Shown here: piece after piece, positions 15,972-26,940 of the stretch | How the letters are laid out: the number at the start of each line of letters is the position of its first letter | Position numbering within the stretch: position 1 is the stretch's first letter | Origin: Acholoe squamosa | Taxonomy: Eukaryota; Annelida; Polychaeta; Phyllodocida; Polynoidae | DNA length: 64,000 nucleotides | Direction of reading: 5' to 3' | Assembly: GCA_949317995.1 (NCBI GenBank) | Contig: OX439049.1 | Location: forward strand, 682,001 to 746,000 | Made by a program: the position numbers and the translations under genes | The notes under the pieces: generated by a model | What the model was told of the DNA's origin: nothing | Seen by the model: only the letters and a program-made list of their open reading frames with translations | Databases searched by the model: none

Positions 15972-18715
15972 CTACGAGGGACAGGTTTTTCAGCCATACA
16001 TTCTGGAGCATAATGCCCCAGTTTCTGGCATCTGAAACATCTCCTCTGGGATTTGTCAACTCTCGGTCTCTTTAGAGCTTCTGTTAATCCGGCTAATAAT
16101 GTTTCCATCATGTTAGTCGGAGCAACAGTGGCTGCTACAGTTGGGTTCGCCGTAGAGGCTACACTGCCAGGTTGAGTTGATCCGGAAGCTGTTTTACCAG
16201 CAACTGATCCTCCTCTCCCTCTCGAATGTACTTTCCTATACCGCTTTTGTCGGTAATATTTTCCAGCTACATGCACTGAACCAATATAATCTCCGTTTTC
16301 ATCGGAGACATATTCATCATTCTCATCAACTTCATTCGATTCAACCGGAGCTAATTGGGAAGTATCGTATACCGGAGCAGGTGTACCTCCGTATTGGAAT
16401 GGAGCTGCTCTTATTGGATTAGGTCCGAGACCTACCAGACGTTTCTTCATGTCGTGTCCATCAATTGCTATGAACAGATCACTGAAGGAAGTGTCATCTT
16501 TCCAAGAGTCCCAGACCACTTGCTTGTGATCCGGATCACGCAATCCACTGTAGAATTGTATAAACAATTCTTGTAGATAACAATCATCATCATGAGCCCA
16601 ATTTGGACGTGCTTTCGAAAGCAAGTCCTGTAGCTCCAAACCAAAGACTTTGTGTGATTCTTTAGGTTTTTGTGTCCTCTTCTTAAAGCTTACCCACGGA
16701 TCTTCTCTAACGATTGATCCGAAAAGGTATGCGGCACATTCGACCAATTGATCATAGGTACCATATATTCCGTAAGCTGCTCTCCATTGGTTGAGAGCTA
16801 CTTTTCCGCCTTTATTTAACCAACAAATCAAATATGGCAGAGCTTCTTCTTTTGTCCAGCCACTACAATTGACTTCGTCAACAAAAGCTTGATACCTGTC
16901 CTTCCATGGATCATTAGAATCATATGGAGGGGGTATCCGTGCCTGCCTACGTGCCGGATTATTACATCCGCGTAGTCTATCTGCTTCTCGCATGCTCCAG
17001 TTCATGACTTCCATGCCGTCTGCTCCCTTTCGGTAGCAGTCAATGCCAAGGTTTTGTATACATTGGCTTCTATCAAAGATGGTTTGCATCCCTGCAGGCA
17101 TAGAAGTTCTCCTGTTAGGTTTCCTGCCATCTCCTCCTGATCCTGATCCTCCGAATCCGGATCCTCCTGGGCCGCCTGGAGGGTTTCCTCCTGGTGGACC
17201 ATTATTATTATAGCCTCCAGATGAACCACCAGGGTATCCACTATTGTGACCGGTGTTTCCAGAAGAAGCATATCTAGGGTAAGAATCATTTTGATTCCAT
17301 CCCTGGTTATAGCTATTACCATTCTGATAATTGCCACTTCCCGATGGATTATAATTATTTCTATATCCATAGGAAGATGTTCTCGGTTGGTACGTACCGC
17401 CGTTGATATTGTTTTGTGGCGGATTTGGTCTCGGAAAACGTCCATCAGTAGGACCATTACCAGAACCTGGGGGTGGATTCGGTAATCTTGGTACTGCTGG
17501 TGTACTGTGGCCGGGTTGGGGGAAATATGAAGGTGGTGTCAACATATGTCTCATTGGTCCGGGTGCTCTTGGTTGTGCCACGGGTGAATTATTATTATTC
17601 CCTGTAGCACCATCGTGAGTCGCTTTGATTTTGTGACTCAAATCTGGTATGGGTGGTGCTGGTCCTATCGTATCCAGCATTGGAACTACTGGTTTAGATG
17701 CGGTTCCATTTACTGCAGCATTATCCGGTTTGTTATAGATTCCGGATACCACATTCTTGTCAGCCCCATCATCAACGAATGGGCTGTATCTAATTGGGGT
17801 TGCATCTTTAGATGTCTTTCCCAACATTGTAGATACCACAGCTGGGTCTATATTACCTATAGTTAACTGGGCTGCTTCTACATATTTATCTAGAGTTATT
17901 GCAGTGGTCTGCAATTCCTGAAGCTCATTCGTGAGTTTCTGTCTATCCTCCTCCAGTTGTTTGTTGTAAGCTATGATGCCTACCCGGATGGTTTCATTAT
18001 CTTCAGCTTGTTTACTGCACTGAAGTTTCAATTTATCCAACTCCTCCTGATAATGGCGAATTTCGGATTCGAATTTTGTCTTATCAAGGTTTAGTTGGTC
18101 GTTCGTATCTATGTATGTTTGGATACGAATGTGCCTATTATCATATTCTTTATTGAATGAATCTCTCATAGATTGAAGTTTTAGTTCTTCACTCTCGAGT
18201 TCTTTCATGTACTCGCTCCTTCTGGCTTCGAATTCCTTTCGCATGCCAGTTAGGTCCTCTTCCATTTGAAGTTTTTCATGCAATACTTCATCCTTAGCTT
18301 TGACCAAGGTATTTAAATTCTCGTTCAAAGTTACATAAGTTTCATTCAACAACAGGACATCCGGTCGTTTTAATTCTTCACCTTCCGGTACCGCATAGGT
18401 TAAGTCGCCATCTATAGCGCTATAATCTAATATTGGTAATTCGGGCCTGGGTAACCTATAAGGTAGTTCTCCGAATGTTACCCTTTTTCGCATTGGTGCC
18501 GGATGTTCTGGGTTAGTACTACCACCGACTTCGAACATCGAATCACATAATTCGTCAACAATTGAATGCTGGCCTATTAAGTTACTATGTCTCTGTATGG
18601 ACTGTTCGCGTCGTACAGAGTCTGGCAGATTCTCTTCACTATCATTATAGTGGGGTCCGGGATCTCTCCAGGATGCTGATTCTGCATCTTGTGAGTCCGA
18701 ATGGGCTTGGAGCAT
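15932..18715 (-). CDS. gag: Gag polyprotein with long coiled coil and CCHC zinc knuckle
   Basis: This structural protein of the virus-like particle is first in the element. The frame is open up to 18829 (a GTG); the first in-frame ATG is at 18715, giving about 927 residues. Counting from 18829: an acidic N-terminus, a long heptad-rich coiled coil (about 155-320), a low-complexity Asn/Gly/Pro/Tyr/Ser-rich segment (about 400-570), a capsid-like region (about 580-800, Trp-rich, like retrotransposon Gag), a basic Arg/Ser/Gly stretch (860-880), and a CCHC knuckle with C931, C934, H939, C944. It is much longer than typical gypsy Gag. The coiled coil and low-complexity segment account for the excess. 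It ends in TAA and pol follows in the -1 frame. The choice of start is uncertain because the ATG context is weak. Confidence 0.9.
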   Translation of the reverse strand: MLQAHSDSQDAESASWRDPGPHYNDSEENLPDSVRREQSIQRHSNLIGQHSIVDELCDSMFEVGGSTNPEHPAPMRKRVTFGELPYRLPRPELPILDYSAIDGDLTYAVPEGEELKRPDVLLLNETYVTLNENLNTLVKAKDEVLHEKLQMEEDLTGMRKEFEARRSEYMKELESEELKLQSMRDSFNKEYDNRHIRIQTYIDTNDQLNLDKTKFESEIRHYQEELDKLKLQCSKQAEDNETIRVGIIAYNKQLEEDRQKLTNELQELQTTAITLDKYVEAAQLTIGNIDPAVVSTMLGKTSKDATPIRYSPFVDDGADKNVVSGIYNKPDNAAVNGTASKPVVPMLDTIGPAPPIPDLSHKIKATHDGATGNNNNSPVAQPRAPGPMRHMLTPPSYFPQPGHSTPAVPRLPNPPPGSGNGPTDGRFPRPNPPQNNINGGTYQPRTSSYGYRNNYNPSGSGNYQNGNSYNQGWNQNDSYPRYASSGNTGHNSGYPGGSSGGYNNNGPPGGNPPGGPGGSGFGGSGSGGDGRKPNRRTSMPAGMQTIFDRSQCIQNLGIDCYRKGADGMEVMNWSMREADRLRGCNNPARRQARIPPPYDSNDPWKDRYQAFVDEVNCSGWTKEEALPYLICWLNKGGKVALNQWRAAYGIYGTYDQLVECAAYLFGSIVREDPWVSFKKRTQKPKESHKVFGLELQDLLSKARPNWAHDDDCYLQELFIQFYSGLRDPDHKQVVWDSWKDDTSFSDLFIAIDGHDMKKRLVGLGPNPIRAAPFQYGGTPAPVYDTSQLAPVESNEVDENDEYVSDENGDYIGSVHVAGKYYRQKRYRKVHSRGRGGSVAGKTASGSTQPGSVASTANPTVAATVAPTNMMETLLAGLTEALKRPRVDKSQRRCFRCQKLGHYAPECMAEKPVPRRQESVSGVSTEEN

Positions 18716-18841
18716 TAGCGATCCATTTCCATTCTCTTGGGCAAGTGATTGCCCTGCTGGGTTAGCTTCCCTAAGGGTGTCTAACCCATGTACTAGCCGT
18801 TCGGACGTTATAACGTCCGGGCTATACACCAGAATTAACTG

Positions 18842-18853
18842 GTCACGGCACCA
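18842..18853 (-). promoter_or_regulatory. Primer-binding site of the gypsy element (tRNA-His type)
   Basis: On the element strand TGGTGCCGTGAC starts one nucleotide after the 5' LTR. Its complement GTCACGGCACCA equals the 3' end of animal cytosolic tRNA-His plus CCA, as I remember that tRNA. The match stops after 12 nt. Confidence 0.75.
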
Positions 18854-18854
18854 G

Positions 18855-19231
18855 TGTAAGGGTTTGTGGCCTTACGGACCTGGGGGGTTCGGGTCTTACG
18901 ATTCGGAAAGAAAGAGTAAGACAGTATTCCAAGTGTATGCCAACGGTTAGGTTTATTACTTAATGCACACTCACGGCTGCCGAATGATATCAAAGGGGCA
19001 GCTAATATTAAAAGACAGTGGTTTACATAGTGTGGAGGCCAGAAGGGCCTCTGACGTAGCGGCTGAGCCCTGGGCTTTATATACGGACCCAGGTGTTCGT
19101 CGTCAGATGTCCCCACAGACCCGGATCGGTGCTGCCACCTATCCGGAACCTGAGGAACGTCCGACGACTCGACTCACCCGCCACGTCAGACGGTACCCAA
19201 CTCCTATGGTTTAGTAAAGTGTACCTCTACA
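18855..19231 (-). repeat. 5' LTR of the gypsy element
   Basis: 377 bp, matching 6382-6758 without a difference that I could see. It provides the promoter for the genomic RNA (see the TATA entry) and carries AATAAA (plus-strand tttatt at 18952-18957). ATAT follows at 19232-19235, matching 6378-6381. Confidence 0.95.
19076..19083 (-). promoter_or_regulatory. TATA box in the 5' LTR
   Basis: Plus-strand tttatata reads TATATAAAG on the element strand in a GC-rich setting. Transcription would start about 25-30 bp downstream, near 19045-19050, giving U3 of roughly 185 bp. Confidence 0.65.
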
Positions 19232-19654
19232 ATATGATAAGACGCAGGCCAAAATTAGTTTTCGGCAACACTGGTGTAGGTTTAACTTACTGCGACAATG
19301 TCAACCTCAGATCATACCTAATCAGACAGAATAATACTGCATGTTGATTTTCTCACTATATTTTTAACAGAGAATTTGGTTCCCTATACATATTTTCCTT
19401 TAACACCCCAGAGCCTGATCAGTCCGTTCCCTTACAGCAGTCCGTGTGTATGTGGCTGAGTGAGCACAGACAGACAGAGGTTCTCAGACATCAGATGTAG
19501 CTGACAAATTACAACTTTACATGAGGGTACTGGACACACACTTTACACCAGAACAAGAAGATTACCAGTGCTTACAGACTGTGTCTTAGCTTCTACCTAG
19601 TAACTGTGGAAGGACTCAATAGTGCACTCAGGGGAGACATGCACAGTTCCTGTC
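19232..19654. other. Unassigned flank of the gypsy element
   Basis: Genomic sequence after the target duplication. It includes a gacgcaggcc...ggcaacactgg stretch (19240-19275) that resembles sequence at 36945-36990 and 44375-44410, so a low-copy dispersed repeat is likely. No gene seen. Confidence 0.45.
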
Positions 19655-21484
19655 CCACTGTTCCCAAAGATTGGAAGGTCCCCTATAAAAGCCTATGTAA
19701 TAGTATACCTGTCCCCCTGTTCCCAATGATGGGTAGGTCCCCTATAAAAGCCTATGTAATAGTATACCTGTCCCCCTGTTCCCAATGATGGGTAGGTCCC
19801 CTATAAAAGCCTATGTAACAGTATACCTGTCCCACTGTTCCCAATGATGGGAAGGTCCCCTATAAAAGCCTATGTAACAGTATACCAGTCCCCCTGTCCC
19901 ACTGTCCCCAATGATGGGTAGGTCCCCTATAAAAGCCTATGTAATAGTATACCAGTCCCCCTGTCTCACTGTTCCCAATGATGGGAAGGTCCCCTATAAA
20001 AGCCTATGTAACAGTATACCAGTCCCCGTCCCACTGTTCCCAATGATGGGTAGGTCCCCTATAAAAGCCTATGTAATAGTATACCAGTCCCACTGTTCCC
20101 AATGATGGGTAGGTCCCCTATAAAAGCCTATGTAACAGTATACCAGTCCCACTGTTCCCAATGATGGGAAGGTCCCCTATAAAAGCCTATGTAATAGTAT
20201 ACCAGTCCCACTGTTCCCAATGATGGGAAGGTCCCCTATAAAAGCCTATGTAATAGTATACCAGTCCCACTGTTCCCAATGATGGGTAGGTCCCCTATAA
20301 AAGCCTATGTAATAGTATACCAGTCCCACTGTTCCCAATGATGGGTAGGTCCCCTATAAAAGCCTATGTAATAGTATACCAGTCCCACTGTTCCCAATGA
20401 TGGGTAGGTCCCCTATAAAAGCCTATGTAACAGTATACCAGTCCCACTGTTCCCAATGATGGGAAGGTCCCCTATAAAAGCCTATGTAATAGTATACCAG
20501 TCCCACTGTTCCCAATGATGGGTAGGTCCCCTATAAAAGCCTATGTAATAGTATACCAGTCCCACTGTTCCCAATGATGGGTAGGTCCCCTATAAAAGCC
20601 TATGTAATAGTATACCAGTCCCACTGTTCCCAATGATGGGTAGGTCCCCTATAAAAGCCTATGTAACAGTATACCAGTCCCACTGTTCCCAATGATGGGT
20701 AGGTCCCCTATAAAAGCCTATGTAACAGTATACCTGTCCCACTGTTCCCAATGATGGGAAGGTCCCCTATAAAAGCCTATGTAATAGTATACCAGTCCCC
20801 CTGTCTCACTGTTCCCAATGATGGGAAGGTCCCCTATAAAAGCCTATGTAACAATATACCAGTCCCACTGTTCCCAATGATGGGTAGGTCCCCTATAAAA
20901 GCCTATGTAATAGTATACCAGTCCCACTGTTCCCAATGATGGGTAGGTCCCCTATAAAAGCCTATGTAATAGTATACCAGTCCCACTGTTCCCAATGATG
21001 GGAAGGTCCCCTATAAAAGCCTATGTAACAGTATACCAGTCCCACTGTTCCCAATGATGGGTAGGTCCCCTATAAAAGCCTATGTAATAGTATACCAGTC
21101 CCCCTGTCCCACTGTTCCCAATGATGGGAAGGTCCCCTATATAAGCCGATGTAATAGTATACCAGTCCCCCTGTCCCACTGTTCCCAATGATGGGAAGGT
21201 CCCCTATAAAAGCCGATGTAATAGTATACCAGTCCCCCTGTTCCCAATGATGGGTAGGTCCCCTATAAAAGCCTATGTAATAGTATACCAGTCCCCGTCC
21301 CACTGTTCCCAATGATGGGAAGGTCCCCTATAAAAGCCTATGTAATAGTATACCAGTCCCCCTGTTCCCAATGATGGGTAGGTCCCCTATAAAAGCCTAT
21401 GTAATAGTATACCAGTCCCCCTGTCCCCCTGTTCCCAATGATGGGTAGGTCCCCTATAAAATCCGATGTAATAGTATACCAGGC
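19655..21484. repeat. 59-bp minisatellite array
   Basis: About 31 copies of a unit containing ggtcccctataaaagcctatg and gtcccactgttcccaatgat. Units vary in g(g/t)aaggtc, aatagt/aacagt, and in insertion of an extra cccctgt block. Almost every unit holds TATAAAAG, but I see no evidence of transcription. Confidence 0.95.
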
Positions 21485-22009
21485 CCCCCAACCAGGACCA
21501 CTGGCCCCCCAATAAGAATTTGCTTTTTTACGCCCCTGAGAAACAGAAACAGAAACTGGTACATGATGACATTGTCATTTTGTCTTTTTCAATAATAAGG
21601 GTGCCCAGATATGTACAGACCTTGTATAAAGTGTCTGATACAGATACAGGAAGCCCCTATTGACTCTAGACACTGCTCATCTGGTATAAGGGTGCCCAGA
21701 TATGTACAGAGACCTTATATAAAGTGTCTGATAATTTACAAGACACAGCTTGCCCTATTGACTCTAGACACAGCTCATCTGGCCTAGAGCAGTCAAAAAT
21801 CACTCGGGGTTATTTCTATGTTTTTGCTTAGACCTGTAGAGAAGTTATAGAAATAGAAGCCCTTACCCCTAAGAGCCTGCTTTAGTTTTCGTCCATATAT
21901 TGATCGTCAGCCTCCACAAACCCCGATACCACGTATCACATCCCCGTGTACAAACGTCGTTATGGATAACTCTCACATATATGTGCTAACATCACCTATA
22001 AACCTTAAC
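21485..22009. repeat. Spacer with a direct duplication
   Basis: A segment of about 90 bp (ggtgcccagatatgtacag to ctctagacac) is present twice, at about 21600-21680 and 21690-21775, differing by small indels. The rest of the stretch shows no gene. Confidence 0.6.
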
Positions 22010-22600
22010 CATTTAAATACTGCTGCAACAATGGAGTGCTGGCGAGACTGCTCGCCAGCACTTCATTGGTGCATCATGAAAACCCACTGTATTTTTCTCA
22101 TAGCGTCGTTATGATGCATGAATGCCGCCATGGTGAGTTAGTCACCAGGGCTGCATCACACCGGCCAACGGGCATGATGCATTAATGCATCACACCGGCC
22201 AACGGGCATGATGCATTAATGCATCACACCGGCCAACGGGCATGATGCATTAATGCATCACGACGACCAACGGGCATGATGCATTAATGCATCACGACGA
22301 CCAAAGGGCATGATGCATTAATGCATCACACCGGCCAACGGGCATGATGCATTAATGCATCACGACGACCAAAGGGCATGATGCATTAATGCATCACGAC
22401 GACCAAAGGGCATGATGCATTAATGTATCACATCACGACGACCAACGGGCATGATGCATTGATGCATCACGACGACCAAAGGGCATGATGCATTAATGTT
22501 TCACGATGACCAACGGGCATGATGCATTAATGCATCACGACGACCAACGGGCATGATGCATTAATGTATCAGCGGCCCCTAAAGGGTTAAAGTGACCATT
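22010..22600. mobile_element. Family B (TTAA-type) MITE containing a 34-bp array
   Basis: The left end is ccttaaccatttaaatactg and the right end is cccctaaagggttaaagtg, degenerate forms of TTAACCCTTTAAGG. The left interior has the family hairpin (agtgctggcgagactgctcgccagcact, written in parts: AGTGCTGGCGAG / CTCGCCAGCACT). The rest is an array of about 12 units of about 34 bp (22155-22568) built on gggcatgatgcattaatgc. The array therefore sits inside the element. Confidence 0.65.
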
Positions 22601-23099
22601 AAGAGGTAGACATGGGTTAACATTAACCCTTCTCTGCCTCACTAACGTCCTATTAACGTCATGCTAATCTCATCACGCTGAACCCCTGGGGCTGCACTAA
22701 TCCTACACTCAAACTAAAACACCCTAATTCTGACATCTACAGGACCATGTTGTGGATGTGACCAAGGAGTTTTTATCCGGGGCTTTTATCTTGTGACTCA
22801 CTCCATTCTACACGCCTTGTTACTCTTGTATTAAAGTTGTGTTATTGGACATCATACCACAACTAAAAGTTAGCCAGACCATCTAAAATCTAATTTCAGA
22901 GTTAGGTTCTTAGATGATGTGGCTAACTCCTGTACTGGTACTCCATTTATATTGACATGGCCTTTGACTGAGAGCCTGATTAATAATATAGTCCTTACAG
23001 TTTTCAACCTTCCTGGTGTGATAAACATCTGGCCATTCAAGGTGATGGATAATTTACAAAATGACTGTGGGGTTAGTTTGTCTAACCACTGCTAGGGGA
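22601..23099. other. Unassigned
   Basis: Unique-looking sequence. No ORF or repeat is recognised. Confidence 0.4.
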
Positions 23100-23540
23100 G
23101 GGACGCTGGTAGTGACGTCATCATTGTTTTGGTGAGACGCTGACTCAGTGCCAGCTGTGACGTGCCACGTCCTCTGACGTCACGATATGACATCCCCTCT
23201 GTGACCTTGCCCCTGACTCCTGACCTCCACTTGACCTCTGCCATGCCACAGGTGACCTTGACCTGTTTATGTTGGCAGGAGGAAGGTCGTGTTTTGTATC
23301 GTCACACATTACATACTCAGTGGTTGCACACAGTCCTAGAGTAGATGGGGGATACTTCCGTATTTCTCTGGTTAGTGGATTCTGGGAAGGATGGGATGGT
23401 TCAGCTGTGGTCTCTGGAGGCAATTTTTAGACATGACGTCATGATGTGACATGCGCAGTGGGCGGTGCGTCGTCCCCCTGGTGGCTGATGAGGTAATTAG
23501 AATATGGCCCGAGGAGGAACGCTGAGTGTGGACATGGTGA
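23100..23540. promoter_or_regulatory. Cluster of CRE, AP-1 and nuclear-receptor half-site motifs
   Basis: Three perfect TGACGTCA palindromes (23113-23120, 23175-23182, 23434-23441), one TGACTCA (about 23142) and several TGACCT half-sites (23200-23270, including TGACCTTGA) lie in about 330 bp. A CCCCCTGGTGG CTCF-like core is near 23474. A purine-rich stretch then ends in gacatggtgagg (about 23531), which could be a splice donor on the plus strand. I recognise no coding exon, and the assignment as promoter or enhancer is inference. Confidence 0.4.
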
Positions 23541-24319
23541 GGACTGGTTTTTCTTTTTTATTTCTTTTTTCCAAAGTCATTTTTTTATTGGTTGCAATAT
23601 GACTGTCTGTTAAAGGTTAAGGTTGGAAAATTTGCTTTCACCATCGACATATCCACAGCTATGCTCTACTCTACGAGACATTTTATCGTCCGACCCCGGG
23701 CACAACCAGGCAATTGCTATTTTCTAATCGATTTTACTTTAAAGCATGAATAAATTCAATTTATATAATCAACATTTGTAGACGGGTTGGGGAAGAGCAA
23801 TCCAACACAACCACATATTTGGGGCATCTTTTTATACATAAGTCAACCCTCACCTTCTCGACCCTTTAATTCCTCAGATCCCTGATTAAATGCCTCAAAG
23901 AAAAACGGGATCTTAGTATACCTCAGTTTTCCATTTAATATATTTTGACTTTTAACTCCTTAGATAACTAGCTTCCTCAGGAGGCCTTTTCTGGCTAAAT
24001 CTGATATAGGCAGCAATTTACGAAAATATTTTAGGGGAAATTTAGAAATCAAATAAATTTAGGGTCAAATTTCGACTTGGATAAATTTCCCCTAAATAAA
24101 GGCAACTACCTAAATATTTAGTCACCTGACTAAAATTTCTCTGACTAAATCTCAGGAATCCAGTGTAAAAGTGGGGGAATACCAGGGATTCCCTGGGGAA
24201 TCCCAAGAATCCCAAGAATTTATGCAGTGATTTAGGTAGATGCGTAAATATTTAGAAAGATGTGTAAATCTATGGGAGACTAGTCTTCTGCTTACTGACA
24301 TGCATTGTGTGTATGCCTG
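23541..24319. other. Unassigned AT-rich sequence
   Basis: AT-rich, with runs of ctaaat/atttag-type degenerate repeats at 23990-24260 that lead into the next array. No gene recognised. Confidence 0.4.
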
Positions 24320-25812
24320 TATAAATACAGGCATACAGGCATTTACAGTTCTTATAAATACAGGCATACAGACATTTACAGTTCTCGTAAATACAGGCAT
24401 ACAGGCATTTACAGTTCTTATAAATGCAGGCATACAGGCATTTACAGTTCTCGTAAATACAGGCATACAGGCATTTACAGTTCTCGTAAATACAGGCATA
24501 CAGGCATTTACAGTTCTCGTAAATACAGGCATACAGGCATTTACAGTTCTCGTAAATACAGGCATACAGGCATTTACAGTTCTCGTAAATACAGGCATAC
24601 AGGCATTTACAGTTCTCGTAAATACAGGCATACAGGCATTTACAGTTCTTGTAAATACAGGCATTTACAGTTCTCGTAAGTACAGGCATACAGGCATTTA
24701 CAGTCTTATAAATACAGACATACAGGCATTTACAGTTCTCGTAAATACAGGCATACAGGCATTTACAGGTCTCGTAAATACAGGCATACAGGCATTTACA
24801 GTTCTTGTAAATACAGGCATTTACAGTTCTCGTAAATACAGGCATACAGGCATTTACAGTTCTCGTAAATACAGGCATACAGGCATTTACAGTTCTCGTA
24901 AATACAGGCATACAGGCATTTACAGTTCTCGTAAATACAGGCATTTACAGTTCTCGTAAATACAGGCATACAGGCATTTACAGTTCTCGTAAATACAGGC
25001 ATACAGGCATTTACAGTTCTTGTAAATACAGGCATTTACAGTTCTCGTAAGTACAGGCATACAGGCATTTACAGTTCTCGTAAATACAGGCATACAGGCA
25101 TTTACAGTTCTTGTAAATACAGGCATTTACAGTTCTCGTAAATACAGGCATTTACAGTTCTCGTAAATACAGGCATACAGGCATTTACAGTTCTCGTAAA
25201 TACAGGCATACAGGCATTTACAGTTCTCTTAAATACAGGCATACAGGCATTTACAGGTCTTATAAATACAGGCATACAGGCATTTACAGTCTTATAAATA
25301 CAGGCATACAGGCATTTACAGTCTTATAAATACAGGCATACAGACATTTACAGTTCTCGTAAATACAGGCATACAGGCATTTACAGTTCTCGTAAATACA
25401 GGCATAACGGCATTTACAGTTCTTATAAATACAGGCATATACAGTCTTATAAATACAGGCATACAGACATTTACAGTTCTCGTAAATACAGGCATACAGG
25501 CATTTACAGTTCTTATAAATACAGGCATAACGGCATTTACAGTTCTTATAAATACAGGCATACAGGCATTTACAGTTCTTATAAATACAGACATTTACAG
25601 TTCTCGTAAATACAGGCATACAGACATTTACAGTTCTCGTAAATACAGGCATATACAGTCTTATAAATACAGGCATACAGACATTTACAGTTCTCGTAAA
25701 TACAGGCATACAGGCATTTACAGTTCTCGTAAATACAGGCATACAGACATTGACAGTTCTTATAAATACAGGCATTTACAGTTCTCGTAAATACAGGCAT
25801 TTACAGTTCTTC
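24320..25812. repeat. 33-bp minisatellite array
   Basis: About 45 copies of a 33-bp unit (tacaggcatacaggcattta plus cagttctcgtaaa), with shortened 22-bp versions that lack one tacaggca half. Because 33 is divisible by three, long ORFs (up to 239 codons) appear on both strands. They reflect unit length, and single-base variants and short units interrupt them. Confidence 0.95.
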
Positions 25813-26940
25813 CACTGCACATTCTTGGGAGCAGCAGTGACGTCATAGCAACCACTACCAGCACAGCCCTTATCAGCCTTATCTGCCTACTGATAAGAAT
25901 CCTCATGAAGGGTTAAATTAAATAGGAAATGTACTAGAAAAAGGTGTTAAAACCCCTATCAGAAAATATCTAGACATCGGGACGGCAAAATGAGTTACAA
26001 ATTCTGAAAGATATCAAAAATTTACCTCACATACTTGGTGCACTTTTTTCTTATCCCAATATAAGAAAAGAAAACAGCAAAAAGGCGACTTTTTTTCTAG
26101 TACATTGCCTATATAATATGACCCTTTACCCGGTCCCAAGCAACCAGGGTTCTGCTCCCGAAAATATACAGCAGCGATTTACTCAGTGATTTAATCATTT
26201 CATACATACATATCTGGTACCGGAAGGAGGACAATTTTTTAGAATTATCTTGGATTAATAAGCACACCCAGAATATGACGTCAATAAAGCAGTACATCCG
26301 GGACCTTCTACCAGCTGATGTAGTCTGTGTGTGTGTGTGGGGGGGGGGGTGACTTGTGGCCAGGGGGGAAGTCCTCCTATCTTCACACACCACAAATATG
26401 TGTTATTTTTCCCTGTCCGCAATGACTGAGACTGACCAGCATAACAACACAGGTACTAGCTCCCAGACGTACATTGAATGTAGATGTCCTTTAAAGAATC
26501 TAGCTGCAGCTGAATTTAGGGTTTGCGGTTATCAGATTGGATTTCTACTAAAGTGACCACAATTTGACCCAACCTGCGCCTTTAAAAGGTAAAAGGATGT
26601 TGTTGAACTTGGGGGCGTCTCTATATAACACAAAAATTGTGAAAAAGTACATGACTTATGACAGAAAATGTGAATACAACGTCTCTATCAAACGGTAGAT
26701 TGGGGCGGGGTATAAAGTATATAGGTATAGATTTGTAGAGATTGATTTTATCTCACTCCGCCCATAAAGCTAAAAGTAGACATGTTTATAGTGGTCATGG
26801 TGTGTTATTTCTGGGGGTTTATGACCAGGGGCTAAAAGTGTCACCCAGAAATAGACTTCAATCATTACTACCCGGTAGTTAGGTAGTTAGGTGGTCAGGT
26901 GTGTAATCTCACAGGTACATTTAAGTGTGCGAATCCCATG
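25813..26940. other. Unassigned; two isolated CREs, short G run
   Basis: TGACGTCA palindromes are at 25838-25845 and 26276-26283. A GT run followed by poly-G is at 26325-26350. Two ORFs of 66-94 codons have no recognisable motif. No gene called. Confidence 0.4.

Larger units (their letters stand above)
6382..19231 (-). mobile_element. Full-length Ty3/gypsy LTR retrotransposon, 12.85 kb
   Basis: The element lies on the minus strand. It has 377-bp LTRs (6382-6758 and 18855-19231) that I could not tell apart by reading. Both have TG...CA ends (TGTAGAGG...CCCTTACA in element orientation). ATAT flanks both sides (6378-6381 and 19232-19235) as a 4-bp target duplication. Order in transcription direction: LTR, 1-nt spacer, PBS, gag, pro-RT-RH-IN, a third ORF, an AT-rich 3' region, PPT, LTR. 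RT before integrase places it in Ty3/gypsy rather than copia. All three reading frames are intact. It is long for gypsy because of the third ORF and the 1.5-kb 3' region. Identical LTRs and open frames imply recent insertion. Confidence 0.95.

Noticed and set aside
23145-23423. 92-codon minus-strand ORF
   Set aside because: It overlaps the motif-rich regulatory-looking segment and has no protein features.
24240-24959. 239-codon plus-strand and 224-codon minus-strand ORFs
   Set aside because: Both strands stay open because the 33-bp unit is divisible by three and lacks stops. Short units break the frames, so there is no sign of selection for coding.
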